A stretch of DNA of 64,000 nucleotides from Agrobacterium tumefaciens. Its GTDB lineage: Bacteria > Pseudomonadota > Alphaproteobacteria > Rhizobiales > Rhizobiaceae. This document shows positions 35,575-45,314 of the stretch, one piece after another. The stretch lies in NCBI RefSeq assembly GCF_013337285.1, contig NZ_SUPW01000003.1, forward strand, positions 186,001-250,000. The letters are read 5' to 3'. The position numbers and the translations under genes are program-made. The notes beneath the pieces are model-generated. The model searched no databases, was not told the DNA's origin, and was given only the letters and a program-made list of their open reading frames with translations. Every line of letters starts with the position of its first letter. Position 1 is the first letter of the stretch.

Positions 35575-36474
35575 ATGGCAGAAGAAACCATGCCTTCGCC
35601 TCTCCGTCAAAAACCGGTTTACCGCTTTGCGCCAAGCCCTAACGGCCTGCTGCATCTCGGCCATGCGCTTTCCGCCTTCCTGAACCATGATATGGCGCGG
35701 GACAATGGCGGCCGCTTTCTGCTGCGTATCGAGGATATCGACCAGACGCGCTGCACGCCGGAACTGGAGCAGGCGATCTATGATGATCTCGGCTGGCTGG
35801 AGCTGGGCTGGGAAAAACCTGTCAGGCGTCAATCGGACCATTTCGATGCGTATCGGGTGGCGCTGGACAGACTGATCGGCGCCGGCCTTGCCTACCCTGC
35901 CTTTCTGAGCCGTGGAGAAACCAAAGCGATCGTCAAAGCCTTCGAGGCAGATGGCGGGCTTTGGCCGCGCGATCCGGATGGCGCACCGCTTTATCCATCC
36001 GTGGACCGCGAAAGGCCTGAGACGGAACGGGCAGCGCTGCTTGCCTCCGGTCGGCAGCATGCCTGGCGGCTCGACATGAAAAAGGCGATCCGCGCCGCCG
36101 ATAACCCCCTGTTCTGGCAGGAGAGCGGCGATGGCGAGACGGGACAAATCGAGGCGCTGCCAGCACTCTGGGGCGATGTGGTGCTGTCGCGTTCCGACGC
36201 GCCTTCGAGCTATCATCTTTCCGTTGTGGTAGATGATGCGCTGCAGGGCATCACTAACGTGGTGCGCGGCATGGACCTGTTCCACTCAACCGCCATCCAT
36301 CGGCTGCTGCAGCACCTGCTGGACCTGCAGCAACCCACCTATCATCATCACCGGCTGATCCTCGGCGCGGACGGGCGCAAGCTTTCAAAAAGTGAAGGTA
36401 GCACCGGGCTTTCCGCCCTCCGCGCGGAAGGGGCGACACCCTCAGATATCCGCCGGCTTGTCGGCCTCCTCTAG
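35575..36474 (+). CDS. gluQ: Glutamyl-Q tRNA(Asp) synthetase
   Basis: 299 residues, class I synthetase catalytic core without an anticodon-binding domain, which is the GluQRS hallmark. HIGH-like motif PSPNGLLHLGHALSA, RIEDIDQTRC, and KMSKS-like KLSKS. The Cys-x-Cys zinc element of E. coli GluQRS is not evident. It attaches glutamate to the queuosine base at position 34 of tRNA(Asp); a queuosine-precursor transporter is at 62858. Its 3' end overlaps the convergent yihY-like gene by 33 nt. Confidence 0.9.
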   Translation: MAEETMPSPLRQKPVYRFAPSPNGLLHLGHALSAFLNHDMARDNGGRFLLRIEDIDQTRCTPELEQAIYDDLGWLELGWEKPVRRQSDHFDAYRVALDRLIGAGLAYPAFLSRGETKAIVKAFEADGGLWPRDPDGAPLYPSVDRERPETERAALLASGRQHAWRLDMKKAIRAADNPLFWQESGDGETGQIEALPALWGDVVLSRSDAPSSYHLSVVVDDALQGITNVVRGMDLFHSTAIHRLLQHLLDLQQPTYHHHRLILGADGRKLSKSEGSTGLSALRAEGATPSDIRRLVGLL

Positions 36475-37359
36475 CGCCCGCTCACGGCGAGCACCGTTGC
36501 TGCCGATATTGCGGCGGATGATCTGCCGCACCTTGTATTTCATGAGCGCGGCATTGACCTCCGCACCGAGCATGAAGATGACGCCGACCATATAAAGAAA
36601 CACCAGAACCACCATGACAGAGGCGAGACCCGCATAGGTGGCCGCATAATTGGCAAAGGTGGAAAGATAATAGGCAAAGATCGCCGCACCGATGACCCAG
36701 AAGATCATCGTCAGCAGGATACCCGGCCAGACGTCCCAGATGCGCCGCTTTCCGGCCGGAAGCCACAGGTGCGCCGCCACCAGCCCCGCCGTCAGCACGA
36801 CGATGGTGCCGTAGAGGCCGAGGTTGGAGACTGTGTTCAGTATATCCGTCAACCACGGAAACCGCTGTTCGGCAAAGGAGGTGGCGACCGGCACGGCAAC
36901 GAGCACGATGCTGATGCCGGTGAAGACCACCACTGCGATGAGCACATATAGCAGGCTGAGCAGGCGGGTGATGTACCACCAGCGGGTTTCGGTGACGCGA
37001 TAGGCGCGGTTCAGCGAAATTCTCAGCGCCTCGACGCCGTTGGAGGCGAAATAGGCGGCGGCCAGCACCGAGATCGTCAGCAGCCCGCCGCGCGGAATGG
37101 TGAGCACCTGCTGCACCTGCGCGGCAAGTGGCCCGGCAATCGCCTCCGGCCAGGTATCGAAAATCAGATGCACCGCCGTTTCGGAAAACTGGTCGGCCCC
37201 CAGAAAACCCGCCAGAGCCGTGCCGAAGATCAGGAACGGGAAAAGCGCGAGCAGAATGGAGAGCGCCATATGGCTCGCCATCGCCCAGCCGTCATCCTCG
37301 GCGAAATGGGAATAGGCATCGAAGGCAACCTTGCCTGCCAGGCGCACTGCGGCAACCAT
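36442..37359 (-). CDS. YihY/UPF0761 (virulence factor BrkB) family membrane protein
   Basis: 305 residues from an ATG with GGAGGTGAC (the frame extends upstream without a ribosome site). Five or six membrane segments: MASHMALSILLALFPFLIFGTALAGFLG, GLLTISVLAAAYFASNGVEALRISLNRAY, then the LLSLLYVLIAVVVFTGISIVLV region. The family was once called ribonuclease BN but is a transporter-like membrane protein. The C-terminus is charged and cytosolic. Confidence 0.88.
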   Translation of the reverse strand: MVAAVRLAGKVAFDAYSHFAEDDGWAMASHMALSILLALFPFLIFGTALAGFLGADQFSETAVHLIFDTWPEAIAGPLAAQVQQVLTIPRGGLLTISVLAAAYFASNGVEALRISLNRAYRVTETRWWYITRLLSLLYVLIAVVVFTGISIVLVAVPVATSFAEQRFPWLTDILNTVSNLGLYGTIVVLTAGLVAAHLWLPAGKRRIWDVWPGILLTMIFWVIGAAIFAYYLSTFANYAATYAGLASVMVVLVFLYMVGVIFMLGAEVNAALMKYKVRQIIRRNIGSNGARRERALEEADKPADI

Positions 37360-37539
37360 GTCACCTCCATTAATCGGCATTTCATTTGTAACTTCGAGCC
37401 GAATATGGGAAATCAGCTTTGCTTTGTACAGCGCGCCAACCCGTCTTTCGGTTCCCGCCGAGGCACGAATTTTGCGCAATTCAATTTTCGCAGGCCGGAC
37501 CATCGGGCCAGAACACCATTCGGCTTCCCGGAGCGGCAG

Positions 37540-38373
37540 ATGTCTGAAAAACCCGTCATCATCATCACCGGATGTTCCTCGGGCATCGGCGCTTATTGCG
37601 CCGGCGCGCTCCACCGGGACGGCTGGCGGGTCTTCGCCACCGTGCGTCGCATCGTCGACATGGCCGCGCTTGAAAACCAGGGCATCGAAACCCTGATCAT
37701 GGATTACACCAAGCCGGAAACCATCGCCGCCCTGGTGGACACCGTCGCAGCCCGCACCGGCGGCCACATCGACGCGCTGTTCAACAACGGAGCCTATGGT
37801 CAGCCGGGCGCGGTGGAAGATCTGCCGGTGGAGGCGCTGCGGGCGCAGTTCGAAACCAATGTCTTCGGCTGGCACGATCTGACAAGCCGGGTCATTCCTT
37901 TCATGCGCAAGCGTGGTTCGGGCCGCATCGTGCATTGCTCCTCCATTCTCGGCCTCGTGCCCTATCGGTATCGTGGCGCCTACACCGCGTCGAAATTCGC
38001 CATTGAGGGGCTGGGCGTCACGCTGCGCATGGAGCTTCAGGGCAGCGGCATCCATGTGAGCCTGATCGAGCCCGGTCCGATCACCTCAAAATTCACCACG
38101 ACGGCGCTTGCCCATGTCAGGGACAAGATCGATCTGGAAAATTCGGCCCATGCGGTGGAATATAAACGCCAGCTGGCCCGCATGGATGGTTCAGGCCCCG
38201 TCAACCGCCACAAGCTTGGCCCCGACGCCGTTTATGCCGTGCTGAAACACGCCCTGACCGCCGCGAAGCCAAAACCGCATTATCCCGTCACCGTTCCAGC
38301 CAAACAGGGGCTGTTGCTGAAACGGCTCTTGCCTGCCGGACTGTTCTATCGTCTGCTGCGCAGATTCGATTGA
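37540..38373 (+). CDS. Short-chain dehydrogenase/reductase
   Basis: 277 residues from an ATG with GGAG. Rossmann N-terminus IIITGCSSGIGAYCAGAL, NNGAYGQPG, Ser in SSILG, YTASK catalytic Tyr/Lys. Classical SDR; substrate cannot be predicted. The start lies 180 nt from the divergent YihY-like gene. It is followed by the twin-TM protein after 17 nt. Confidence 0.88.
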   Translation: MSEKPVIIITGCSSGIGAYCAGALHRDGWRVFATVRRIVDMAALENQGIETLIMDYTKPETIAALVDTVAARTGGHIDALFNNGAYGQPGAVEDLPVEALRAQFETNVFGWHDLTSRVIPFMRKRGSGRIVHCSSILGLVPYRYRGAYTASKFAIEGLGVTLRMELQGSGIHVSLIEPGPITSKFTTTALAHVRDKIDLENSAHAVEYKRQLARMDGSGPVNRHKLGPDAVYAVLKHALTAAKPKPHYPVTVPAKQGLLLKRLLPAGLFYRLLRRFD

Positions 38374-38390
38374 GGAGGAGTAACCCCTAA

Positions 38391-38588
38391 ATGTCCGGCT
38401 TCACCAGTGTTCTGGCCCTTATTGTCATGGGCCTTGTCGTCATCGTGCTGATACGTGGCCTTTTCAACATGCTGAAGGGACAGGACGCCAACCGTTCCAA
38501 CAAGCTGATGCAGCTTCGTCTGCTGTTACAGGCCATAGCCATCGTGCTGATCATGCTGACGCTCTGGCTCACCGGCGGCGGCCGTTGA
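38391..38588 (+). CDS. Twin transmembrane (HIG1-like) small protein
   Basis: 65 residues: two hydrophobic helices (LALIVMGLVVIVLIRGLF and LLLQAIAIVLIMLTLWL) joined by a polar loop GQDANRSNKLMQLR. It matches the alphaproteobacterial twin-TM/HIG1 domain pattern, associated with respiratory complexes. It ends 1 nt before the adenosyltransferase start, suggesting co-transcription. Confidence 0.8.
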   Translation: MSGFTSVLALIVMGLVVIVLIRGLFNMLKGQDANRSNKLMQLRLLLQAIAIVLIMLTLWLTGGGR

Positions 38589-38589
38589 C

Positions 38590-39168
38590 ATGGTCAAGTT
38601 GAACAAGATCTACACCCGCACTGGCGACAAGGGCACGACAGCGCTGGTTTCCGGCCCGCGCCGACTGAAGCACGATCTGCGCGTCGAGGCCTATGGCACG
38701 GTGGACGAGACCAATTCGGCCATAGGCGTCGTGCGGCTGCACACGGGTGGGCTGGAAAAGCTTGATGCCATGCTGTTCCGCATCCAGAACGACCTCTTCG
38801 ATCTCGGCGCCGATCTCGCCACACCGGACAATGGCGAGCCGCTGTCCTACGAGCCGCTGCGCATCGTCGAAAGCCAGGTTACCCGGCTCGAAAACGAAAT
38901 CGACGAAATCAACGCCGCGCTTGACCCGCTCACTTCCTTCGTGCTGCCGGGCGGTAATGCGGCAGCGGCCAATCTGCATTTGGCGCGCACGATCTGCCGC
39001 CGGGCGGAAAGGCTCATGGTGGCGCTTTCAGTCACTGAGAACGAGATCGTCAGCCCGGCGGCCATCAAATATGCTAACCGCCTGTCCGACTTCCTGTTCG
39101 TGGCCGCCCGTTTCGCCAATGACACGGGCAAGGCCGATATTTTATGGGTTCCCGGCAAGAACCGCTGA
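38590..39168 (+). CDS. Cob(I)alamin adenosyltransferase, PduO type
   Basis: 192 residues: KIYTRTGDKGTTALVSG (ATP-binding P-loop-like motif TGDKGTT at residues 11-17), EAYGTVDETNSAIG, FVLPGGNAAAANLHLARTICRRAER, NRLSDFLFVAARF. It adenosylates cob(I)alamin to coenzyme B12, the cofactor of the mutase at 24986; both are in the same window but 11 kb apart. It is in an operon with the SDR, the twin-TM protein and the rhomboid gene. Confidence 0.92.
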   Translation: MVKLNKIYTRTGDKGTTALVSGPRRLKHDLRVEAYGTVDETNSAIGVVRLHTGGLEKLDAMLFRIQNDLFDLGADLATPDNGEPLSYEPLRIVESQVTRLENEIDEINAALDPLTSFVLPGGNAAAANLHLARTICRRAERLMVALSVTENEIVSPAAIKYANRLSDFLFVAARFANDTGKADILWVPGKNR

Positions 39169-39193
39169 CAACTGTTCCACCAAAGGGCATTCG

Positions 39194-39967
39194 ATGTTCA
39201 TACCACTGCACGATGCGAATTCCCTCAAACATATCCGAGTGCAATATGTCACGATCGGCCTGATCGTGGTCAATGTGCTGGTCTGGCTGTTTACCGGCGT
39301 GCTTGCCAGCGACGTGCAGGCCAATGCCGCCGCACTCGGCCTCGGCTTCATTCCCGCCGTGGTGTTCGACTACGCCTATCTGGAGCCGGCCTTGCAGGTC
39401 GTGCCTGATGATCTGACCTTCGTCACCTATGCGTTCCTGCATCTCGATTTCTGGCATCTGGCCGGCAACATGCTGTTCCTCTGGGTCTTCGGCGACAATG
39501 TCGAGGACGCGCTCGGCCATTTCCGTTTCCTGATTTTTTATCTCGCCTGCGCCGTAGCCGGTGCGCTGTTGCACGGTTTTGTCGGCCCTACGTCGGAAGG
39601 ACCACTGATCGGTGCATCCGGTGCGGTTTCCGGTGTCGTCGCGGCGTATTTCCTGCTGCATCCAAAGGTGCGCGTGTGGGTGCTGGTCTTCATGCGTATT
39701 CCGTTGCCCCTGCCCGCCTTCATTCCGCTGGCGCTGTGGATTGGCCAGCAGTTCCTGATGCTGGCGCTCGGGCTGGAAGAAAACGTCTCCTGGGGCGCGC
39801 ATGTGGGCGGCATATTGGCAGGTGCCGTCATGGTGCTTTTCATGCGCAGGCCGGGCGTTCCGCTGTTCGACCGCACCATTGTTCCGCCGAGGGCGGCGCA
39901 GTTCAAGAATCCGTCGCAAACGGCAGGGTTGTCGCAAATCGAACGGGGCTATGACGGGGGCGGATAA
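39194..39967 (+). CDS. Rhomboid-family intramembrane serine protease
   Basis: 257 residues from the ATG with AAAGGG. Six membrane helices; LAGNMLFLWVFGDNVED, catalytic Ser in GASGAVSG and His in SWGAHVGG of the last helices. It cleaves membrane proteins within the bilayer; the substrate is unknown. The longer frame that starts upstream overlaps the adenosyltransferase and is not used. Confidence 0.9.
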   Translation: MFIPLHDANSLKHIRVQYVTIGLIVVNVLVWLFTGVLASDVQANAAALGLGFIPAVVFDYAYLEPALQVVPDDLTFVTYAFLHLDFWHLAGNMLFLWVFGDNVEDALGHFRFLIFYLACAVAGALLHGFVGPTSEGPLIGASGAVSGVVAAYFLLHPKVRVWVLVFMRIPLPLPAFIPLALWIGQQFLMLALGLEENVSWGAHVGGILAGAVMVLFMRRPGVPLFDRTIVPPRAAQFKNPSQTAGLSQIERGYDGGG

Positions 39968-39990
39968 GCCCACGACGAAGAGATGAAGTA

Positions 39991-40012
39991 TTTACGTGAA
40001 CGTCAACGTAAG
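39991..40012. promoter_or_regulatory. ACGT-repeat dyad upstream of etfBA (LiuR-like)
   Basis: TTACGT-n8-ACGTAA inverted repeat with a third ACGT in between, 140 nt before etfB. It resembles the binding sites of MerR-family LiuR regulators of branched-chain and acyl-CoA catabolism (TTTACGTTTACGTAAA-like). Another CTTACGTGC lies at 40018-40026. Assignment is by similarity only. Confidence 0.5.
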
Positions 40013-40150
40013 ATATGCCTTACGTGCATGTGATAATGAACATTGCTCCGTTGTATTTGCGGGAAAAATGCTTATCCATGTCGCCAACCTGTTTTTGGAG
40101 GTCCGCGCGGTCTATTCACCAAGCGGACAGGAGTTTGAGGAAAGCCGCCG

Positions 40151-40897
40151 ATGAAAATCCTTGTCCCCGTTAAACGAGTCGTCGATTACAACGTGAAAAT
40201 CCGCGTGAAATCGGATGGTTCGGGCGTTGAGCTTGCGAATGTGAAGATGTCGATGAACCCGTTCGACGAAATCTCGGTGGAAGAGGCGCTTCGTTTGAAA
40301 GAGGCCGGCAAGGCCGAAGAGGTTGTGGTCGTTTCCATCGGCCCGGCCAAGGCGGAAGAAACGCTGCGCACGGCGCTTGCCATGGGCGCTGACCGCGCCA
40401 TCCTGATCGAGACCGACGAAGCGGTGGAGCCGCTCGCCGTCGCCAAGCTGCTGAAGGGCGTGGCGGAGGCCGAACAGCCCGGTCTCGTCATCGTCGGCAA
40501 GCAGGCGATCGACGACGATTCGAACCAGACCGGCCAGATGCTGGCAGCTCTCCTCGGCTGGGGCCAGGGCACCTTTGCCTCCAAGGTTGTGCCGTCCGAC
40601 GGCAAGGTCGCCGTGACGCGTGAAGTTGATGGCGGCCTGCAGACCGTGGAGCTGAAGCTTCCCGCCGTCGTCACCACCGATCTTCGTTTGAACGAGCCGC
40701 GTTATGCTTCGCTGCCGAACATCATGAAGGCGAAGAAGAAGCCGCTCGACAAAAAGGCTCCGGCCGATTTCGGCGTCGACGTTTCGCCACGCCTCAAGGT
40801 GCTGAAGACCGAGGAGCCGGCAGGCCGCAAGGCTGGCATCAAGGTTGGCTCGGTCGCCGAGCTGGTCGAAAAGCTCAAAGCTGACGGCGTCCTCTAA
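40151..40897 (+). CDS. etfB: Electron transfer flavoprotein beta subunit
   Basis: 248 residues. ETF beta fold: [41 protein letters not shown], and the AMP/FAD-associated [24 protein letters not shown]. With EtfA it accepts electrons from acyl-CoA dehydrogenases and passes them to ETF-quinone oxidoreductase. First gene of an operon with etfA; the -180 nt upstream holds an ACGT dyad. Confidence 0.96.
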   Translation: MKILVPVKRVVDYNVKIRVKSDGSGVELANVKMSMNPFDEISVEEALRLKEAGKAEEVVVVSIGPAKAEETLRTALAMGADRAILIETDEAVEPLAVAKLLKGVAEAEQPGLVIVGKQAIDDDSNQTGQMLAALLGWGQGTFASKVVPSDGKVAVTREVDGGLQTVELKLPAVVTTDLRLNEPRYASLPNIMKAKKKPLDKKAPADFGVDVSPRLKVLKTEEPAGRKAGIKVGSVAELVEKLKADGVL

Positions 40898-40922
40898 GGT
40901 TTCGGAAAAGGGAGATTATATT

Positions 40923-41852
40923 ATGGCCATTCTTCTTCTGGCAGAACACGACAACGCAACCCTTTCCGACCTGACGGGCAAGACGCTGACGGCAGCAACC
41001 CAGATCGGCGGCGACGTCCACGTACTGGTCGCCGGCTCCGGCGCGAAGGGCGCTGCGGATGCGGCTGCGAAACTGTCGGGCGTATCCAAGGTGCTGCTCG
41101 CCGATGACGCCTCCTATGCCAATTCGCTGGCAGAACCGCTGGCGGCGCTGATCATCTCACTTGCACCTTCCTATGACGTCATCCTCGCACCTGCCACCGC
41201 CTCGGCCAAGAACGTGCTGCCGCGTGTGGCAGCGCTTCTCGACGTGGCGCAGGTCTCGGAAATCATCGAGGTGGTCTCCGCTGACACCTTCAAGCGCCCG
41301 ATTTATGCCGGCAACGCCATCCAGACGGTGCAGGCGACTGACGCCAAAAAGGTCATCACCGTGCGCCCAACCGCCTTTGCCGCCGCAGCTGAAGGCGGTT
41401 CGGCAGCGGTTGAAACCATCGGTGCGGCCGAAAACCCCGGCCTTTCCAGCTTCGTTTCCGATGCGCTGGCCTCGTCCGACCGTCCGGAACTGACCTCTGC
41501 GAAGATCATCATCTCGGGCGGCCGCGCGCTTGGCTCCTCGGAAAAGTTCAAGGAAGTCATCCTGCCCGTCGCCGACAAGCTGGGGGCCGCCGTTGGCGCG
41601 AGCCGTGCGGCAGTCGATGCCGGTTATGCGCCGAACGACTGGCAGGTGGGTCAGACCGGCAAGGTGGTTGCACCGCAGCTTTATATTGCTGCCGGCATTT
41701 CGGGCGCCATCCAGCATCTGGCTGGTATGAAGGACTCGAAGGTCATCGTCGCCATCAACAAGGATGAGGAAGCACCGATCTTCCAGGTTGCCGATTACGG
41801 CCTCGTCGCCGATCTGTTCGTGGCCCTGCCAGAGCTCGAAAAGGCACTGTGA
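40923..41852 (+). CDS. etfA: Electron transfer flavoprotein alpha subunit
   Basis: 309 residues from an ATG with GGGAG. N-terminal domain [23 protein letters not shown] and C-terminal FAD-binding domain with [68 protein letters not shown]. Partner of EtfB, 25 nt downstream of it, followed by a strong terminator. Confidence 0.96.
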   Translation: MAILLLAEHDNATLSDLTGKTLTAATQIGGDVHVLVAGSGAKGAADAAAKLSGVSKVLLADDASYANSLAEPLAALIISLAPSYDVILAPATASAKNVLPRVAALLDVAQVSEIIEVVSADTFKRPIYAGNAIQTVQATDAKKVITVRPTAFAAAAEGGSAAVETIGAAENPGLSSFVSDALASSDRPELTSAKIIISGGRALGSSEKFKEVILPVADKLGAAVGASRAAVDAGYAPNDWQVGQTGKVVAPQLYIAAGISGAIQHLAGMKDSKVIVAINKDEEAPIFQVADYGLVADLFVALPELEKAL

Positions 41853-41868
41853 TTTTAAGCAACTGGGC

Positions 41869-41907
41869 AAGGCGGCGCGTTTTTTGAACGCGCCGCCTTC
41901 TCTTTTC
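41869..41907 (+). terminator. Rho-independent terminator after etfBA
   Basis: Perfect 13-bp stem AAGGCGGCGCGTT/AACGCGCCGCCTT with a 5-nt T-rich loop, followed by CTCTTTT. Ends etfBA and separates it from the next gene. Confidence 0.85.
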
Positions 41908-41967
41908 CGGCCAGATGCGTAACATCGCCGCCAATGACGCAGACCAAGCCATACAGGAGAACTACAT

Positions 41968-42849
41968 ATGACCGCCCCCTTTAAGAATATCGGTATCATC
42001 GGAGCCGGTCAGATGGGGTGCGGCATTGCGCATGTTTCCGCCTTGGCGGGCTACAAAGTCCATATTTACGACCTCTCCAAGGACGGCATCGAAGCCGGGC
42101 TTGCCACGATAAACGGTAACCTCGCCCGCCAGGTGACCAATGGCAAACTATCCGACGACGCCCGCAAGCAGGCGCTGGCGCTCATCAGCGGATCGACTGA
42201 TGTCAACGATCTCGCGCCGATGGATATCGTCATCGAGGCCGCGACCGAGAACGAGGAGATCAAGCGCAAGATCTATGCGCAGGTCTGCCCGGTCCTGAAA
42301 CCGGAGGCGTTGCTCGCCACCAACACCTCATCGCTTTCCATCACCCGTCTAGCATCTGCGACCGACCGTCCCGAACAGTTTATGGGCATCCACTTCATGA
42401 ACCCGGTGCCGGTCATGAAGCTGGTGGAACTGGTGCGCGGCATCGCCACCAACGAAAAGACCTTCGACGCGGCCAAGGACTATGTTCGGACACTGGAAAA
42501 GGCGATCACCGTCGCCGAAGATTTCCCGGCCTTCATCGTCAACCGCATCCTGCTGCCGATGATCAACGAGGCGATCTATACGCTTTACGAAGGCGTCGGT
42601 TCGGTGGAAGCCATCGACACCGCCATGCGGCTCGGTGCCAACCACCCGATGGGTCCGCTGCAGCTTGCCGACTTCATCGGTCTCGACACCTGTTTGTCGA
42701 TCATGCAGGTGCTGCATGACGGGCTGGCCGACAGCAAATACCGCCCCTGCCCGCTGCTGGTTAAATATGTCGAGGCCGGCTGGCTCGGCCGCAAATCCGG
42801 CCGCGGCTTTTACGACTATCGCGGCGAGACGCCGGTTCCGACGCGCTAA
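41968..42849 (+). CDS. hbdA: 3-hydroxybutyryl-CoA dehydrogenase
   Basis: 293 residues. N-terminal NAD-binding GAGQMGCGIAHVSALAGYKV; IHFMNPVPVMKLVELVRG; C-terminal FIVNRILLPMINEAIYTLYEGVGSVEAIDTAMRLGANHPMGPLQLADFIGLD. Oxidises (S)-3-hydroxybutyryl-CoA, in butyrate and polyhydroxybutyrate metabolism; electrons of the preceding step go to EtfBA. It has its own start region after the etf terminator. Confidence 0.92.
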   Translation: MTAPFKNIGIIGAGQMGCGIAHVSALAGYKVHIYDLSKDGIEAGLATINGNLARQVTNGKLSDDARKQALALISGSTDVNDLAPMDIVIEAATENEEIKRKIYAQVCPVLKPEALLATNTSSLSITRLASATDRPEQFMGIHFMNPVPVMKLVELVRGIATNEKTFDAAKDYVRTLEKAITVAEDFPAFIVNRILLPMINEAIYTLYEGVGSVEAIDTAMRLGANHPMGPLQLADFIGLDTCLSIMQVLHDGLADSKYRPCPLLVKYVEAGWLGRKSGRGFYDYRGETPVPTR

Positions 42850-42876
42850 GCGGGCATCTCCCCGGACGCTGGATGA

Positions 42877-42894
42877 GGGAGGGAAACCCCTCCC
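42877..42894. terminator. Possible bidirectional terminator between hbdA and tlpA
   Basis: 7-bp stem GGGAGGG/CCCTCCC with a 4-nt loop between convergent genes. T-runs are weak on both sides, so the assignment is tentative. Confidence 0.4.
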
Positions 42895-42909
42895 GCCACG
42901 TTTTACGAA

Positions 42910-43578
42910 CTATCTGGCCTTCACCGCCGATACCAGCGCCTTGGCATCTTCGCTATCCCACGCCGCGGGGCCATTCATGGCAGCGAGAAGGCAGCCGTTT
43001 TCGTCGAGCAGCATGGTCGCGGGCAGGCCGAAGGCGAGGCCTTCCTTTTTCAGCGTGTTGAACACACCCATGGAACTGTCGCGGTAAAGCTTCAGCGCAT
43101 CGATCTTGTATTCGTCCATGAAGGCTCTCGGCTTTTCGTCCGCGCCGATGTCGATATTGACGGTGACCACCTCGAAATCATTGCCGCCTTTTTCTTTCTC
43201 AAGCGCGTTCAGCGCCGGCATCTCCTCCCGGCACGGCACACACCATGTGGCCCAGAGATTGAGAAGGACCGCCTTGCCCTTGAGATCGGCAAGCGTCATA
43301 TCCTGTGCCTCCGGGCCCTTGAAGGACAGCGGGACGACACGCGGCCTGTCCGCGGCGGACATGGCGGCCACCTGCCCCTTCAGAAAGGGTTTCAGCGAGG
43401 CGATGCGGTTTGCAGCACCTTCACATAAACCGGCGTCAGCGACCGCTGCCCCTTGAACCGGGCTCTCAGACCCAATATGCCTGAACCAGACCGCGCCCGC
43501 GCCAAACACGACACCGGCAACGGCAGCAATTGCAACCAATTTGGCGGATGGAAGCCTGAACGGCCTTTTTTCTGTCAT
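42910..43578 (-). CDS. tlpA: Thiol:disulfide interchange protein TlpA
   Basis: 222 residues. One N-terminal membrane anchor ([18 protein letters not shown]), then a periplasmic thioredoxin-like domain with WATWCVPC (Cys113, Cys116). TlpA-type proteins reduce cytochrome c oxidase copper-site assembly partners. A nearby pair of Cys residues (Cys52 region) resembles that of Bradyrhizobium TlpA. Divergent from argH; start codons 24 nt apart. Confidence 0.92.
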   Translation of the reverse strand: MTEKRPFRLPSAKLVAIAAVAGVVFGAGAVWFRHIGSESPVQGAAVADAGLCEGAANRIASLKPFLKGQVAAMSAADRPRVVPLSFKGPEAQDMTLADLKGKAVLLNLWATWCVPCREEMPALNALEKEKGGNDFEVVTVNIDIGADEKPRAFMDEYKIDALKLYRDSSMGVFNTLKKEGLAFGLPATMLLDENGCLLAAMNGPAAWDSEDAKALVSAVKAR

Positions 43579-43602
43579 CGAATACTCCAGGGCACTGCGA
43601 AC

Positions 43603-45003
43603 ATGGCTGACGGCACAGATCAGAAATCCTCCAACCAGATGTGGGGCGGACGTTTTGCTTCCGGTCCATCAGCCATCATGGAAGAGATAAATGCCTCCAT
43701 CGGCTTCGACAAGAAGCTTTACGCCCAGGACATCCGCGGCTCTATGGCGCATGCCAGCATGTTAGCATCTAAAGGCATTATTTCGACGGAAGATAAAGAC
43801 AAGATCATCGAAGGGCTGAACACGATCCTGTCAGAGATCGAAGCCGGCACCTTCGAATTTTCGCGCAAGCTCGAAGATATTCACATGAATATCGAAGCAC
43901 GGCTTGCCACCCTCATCGGCACAGCCGCCGGCCGCCTGCACACCGCCCGTTCGCGCAACGACCAGGTAGCGCTCGATTTCCGCCTCTGGGTCAAGGAAGA
44001 ATTGCAGAAGACCGAGGGCATGCTGACCGCCCTCATCGCCGCCTTCCTCGACCGCGCCGAAGAAAACGCCGATACCGTGATGCCCGGCTTTACCCATTTG
44101 CAGACGGCACAGCCCGTCACTTTTGGTCACCATTGCATGGCCTATGTGGAAATGTTCGGCCGTGACCGCGCCCGCGTACGCCACGCCATCGAGCATATGG
44201 ACGAAAGCCCGATCGGCGCAGCCGCCCTTGCCGGCACCGGCTATCCCATCGACCGCCACATGACGGCAAAGGCGCTCGGTTTCCGCGAACCGACCCGCAA
44301 TTCCATCGACACCGTGTCCGACCGTGATTTCGCGCTGGAATTCCTGTCGATCGCCTCGATCTGCGCCACACATCTGTCGCGTCTCGCCGAAGAGATCGTC
44401 ATCTGGTCGACGCCGCAATTCGGCTTCATCCGCCTGTCGGACGCCTTCTCCACCGGCTCGTCGATCATGCCGCAGAAGAAGAACCCGGATGCCGCCGAAC
44501 TGGTGCGCGCCAAGACCGGCCGCATCAACGGCTCGCTGGTCGCCCTTCTGACTGTCATGAAGGGCCTGCCGCTCGCCTATTCCAAGGACATGCAGGAAGA
44601 CAAGGAACAGGTTTTCGACTCCGCCGAAAGCCTGGAACTAGCGATTGCCGCCATGACCGGCATGATCCGCGACCTTGAAGTGCGCAAAGACCGCATGCGT
44701 GCGGCGGCAGGCTCGGGCTATGCCACAGCCACCGATCTCGCCGACTGGCTGGTGCGCGAGGCGGGCCTGCCCTTCCGCGACGCGCATCATGTGACCGGCA
44801 ATGCCGTGGCGCTGGCGGAAAAGAAGGGCTGTGATCTGGCCGATCTTTCGCTGGAGGAGTTGCAGGCCATCCACCCCGACATCACCAACGGTATTTTCGA
44901 CGTTCTCTCGGTCGAGGCATCGGTCGCCAGCCGCACAAGCTTTGGCGGCACCGCTCCCTCGGAAGTGAGGAAGCAGATCGCCTGGTGGCGTGGACGCAAC
45001 TGA
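43603..45003 (+). CDS. argH: Argininosuccinate lyase
   Basis: 466 residues from the ATG at 43603 (a longer frame upstream overlaps tlpA). Fumarase/aspartase superfamily: [58 protein letters not shown], and the [12 protein letters not shown] signature loop. Last step of arginine biosynthesis: argininosuccinate to arginine and fumarate. Followed by a terminator, then lptM and lysA, the usual rhizobial order. Confidence 0.95.
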   Translation: MADGTDQKSSNQMWGGRFASGPSAIMEEINASIGFDKKLYAQDIRGSMAHASMLASKGIISTEDKDKIIEGLNTILSEIEAGTFEFSRKLEDIHMNIEARLATLIGTAAGRLHTARSRNDQVALDFRLWVKEELQKTEGMLTALIAAFLDRAEENADTVMPGFTHLQTAQPVTFGHHCMAYVEMFGRDRARVRHAIEHMDESPIGAAALAGTGYPIDRHMTAKALGFREPTRNSIDTVSDRDFALEFLSIASICATHLSRLAEEIVIWSTPQFGFIRLSDAFSTGSSIMPQKKNPDAAELVRAKTGRINGSLVALLTVMKGLPLAYSKDMQEDKEQVFDSAESLELAIAAMTGMIRDLEVRKDRMRAAAGSGYATATDLADWLVREAGLPFRDAHHVTGNAVALAEKKGCDLADLSLEELQAIHPDITNGIFDVLSVEASVASRTSFGGTAPSEVRKQIAWWRGRN

Positions 45004-45031
45004 TAAATTCACGTTACGCTGCGATCACAAG

Positions 45032-45059
45032 AAACAGGGTGCACAAGCGCCCTGTTTTT
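45032..45059 (+). terminator. Rho-independent terminator after argH
   Basis: Stem AAACAGGG/CCCTGTTT with an additional inner GC pairing, 10-nt loop, then TTTTT. It ends argH transcription before lptM. Confidence 0.8.
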
Positions 45060-45097
45060 CGTTATCAGAGAGGCACACATTTCCTTTGGACAGGCTC

Positions 45098-45301
45098 ATG
45101 CTTTCAAAAACCGCGCGCAAACTCATCGTTCCCATTGGCATGACGCTCGCCGTCAGCCTTGCTCTCAGCGCCTGCGGGCGAAAGGGCGACATCGACCCGC
45201 CGAGCACGCCGGTCGAAATGCGCAACAAGCGCAATGCCGACGGAACAGAGACGAAGCCGGTAACGGCGGAACGGCCGTTCATCCTTGACAAGCTTCTCTG
45301 A
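45098..45301 (+). CDS. lptM: Small outer-membrane lipoprotein LptM (YifL-like)
   Basis: 67 residues. Signal peptide with lipobox LSAC (Cys after SLALSA), then the conserved CGRKGDIDPPS that resembles the LptM/YifL CGQKGPLYFP motif. LptM assists LptD assembly in E. coli. It sits just before lysA, as yifL precedes dapF in E. coli, and its stop is 13 nt before the lysA start. Confidence 0.85.
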   Translation: MLSKTARKLIVPIGMTLAVSLALSACGRKGDIDPPSTPVEMRNKRNADGTETKPVTAERPFILDKLL

Positions 45302-45314
45302 CGGGTAAAAAGCC

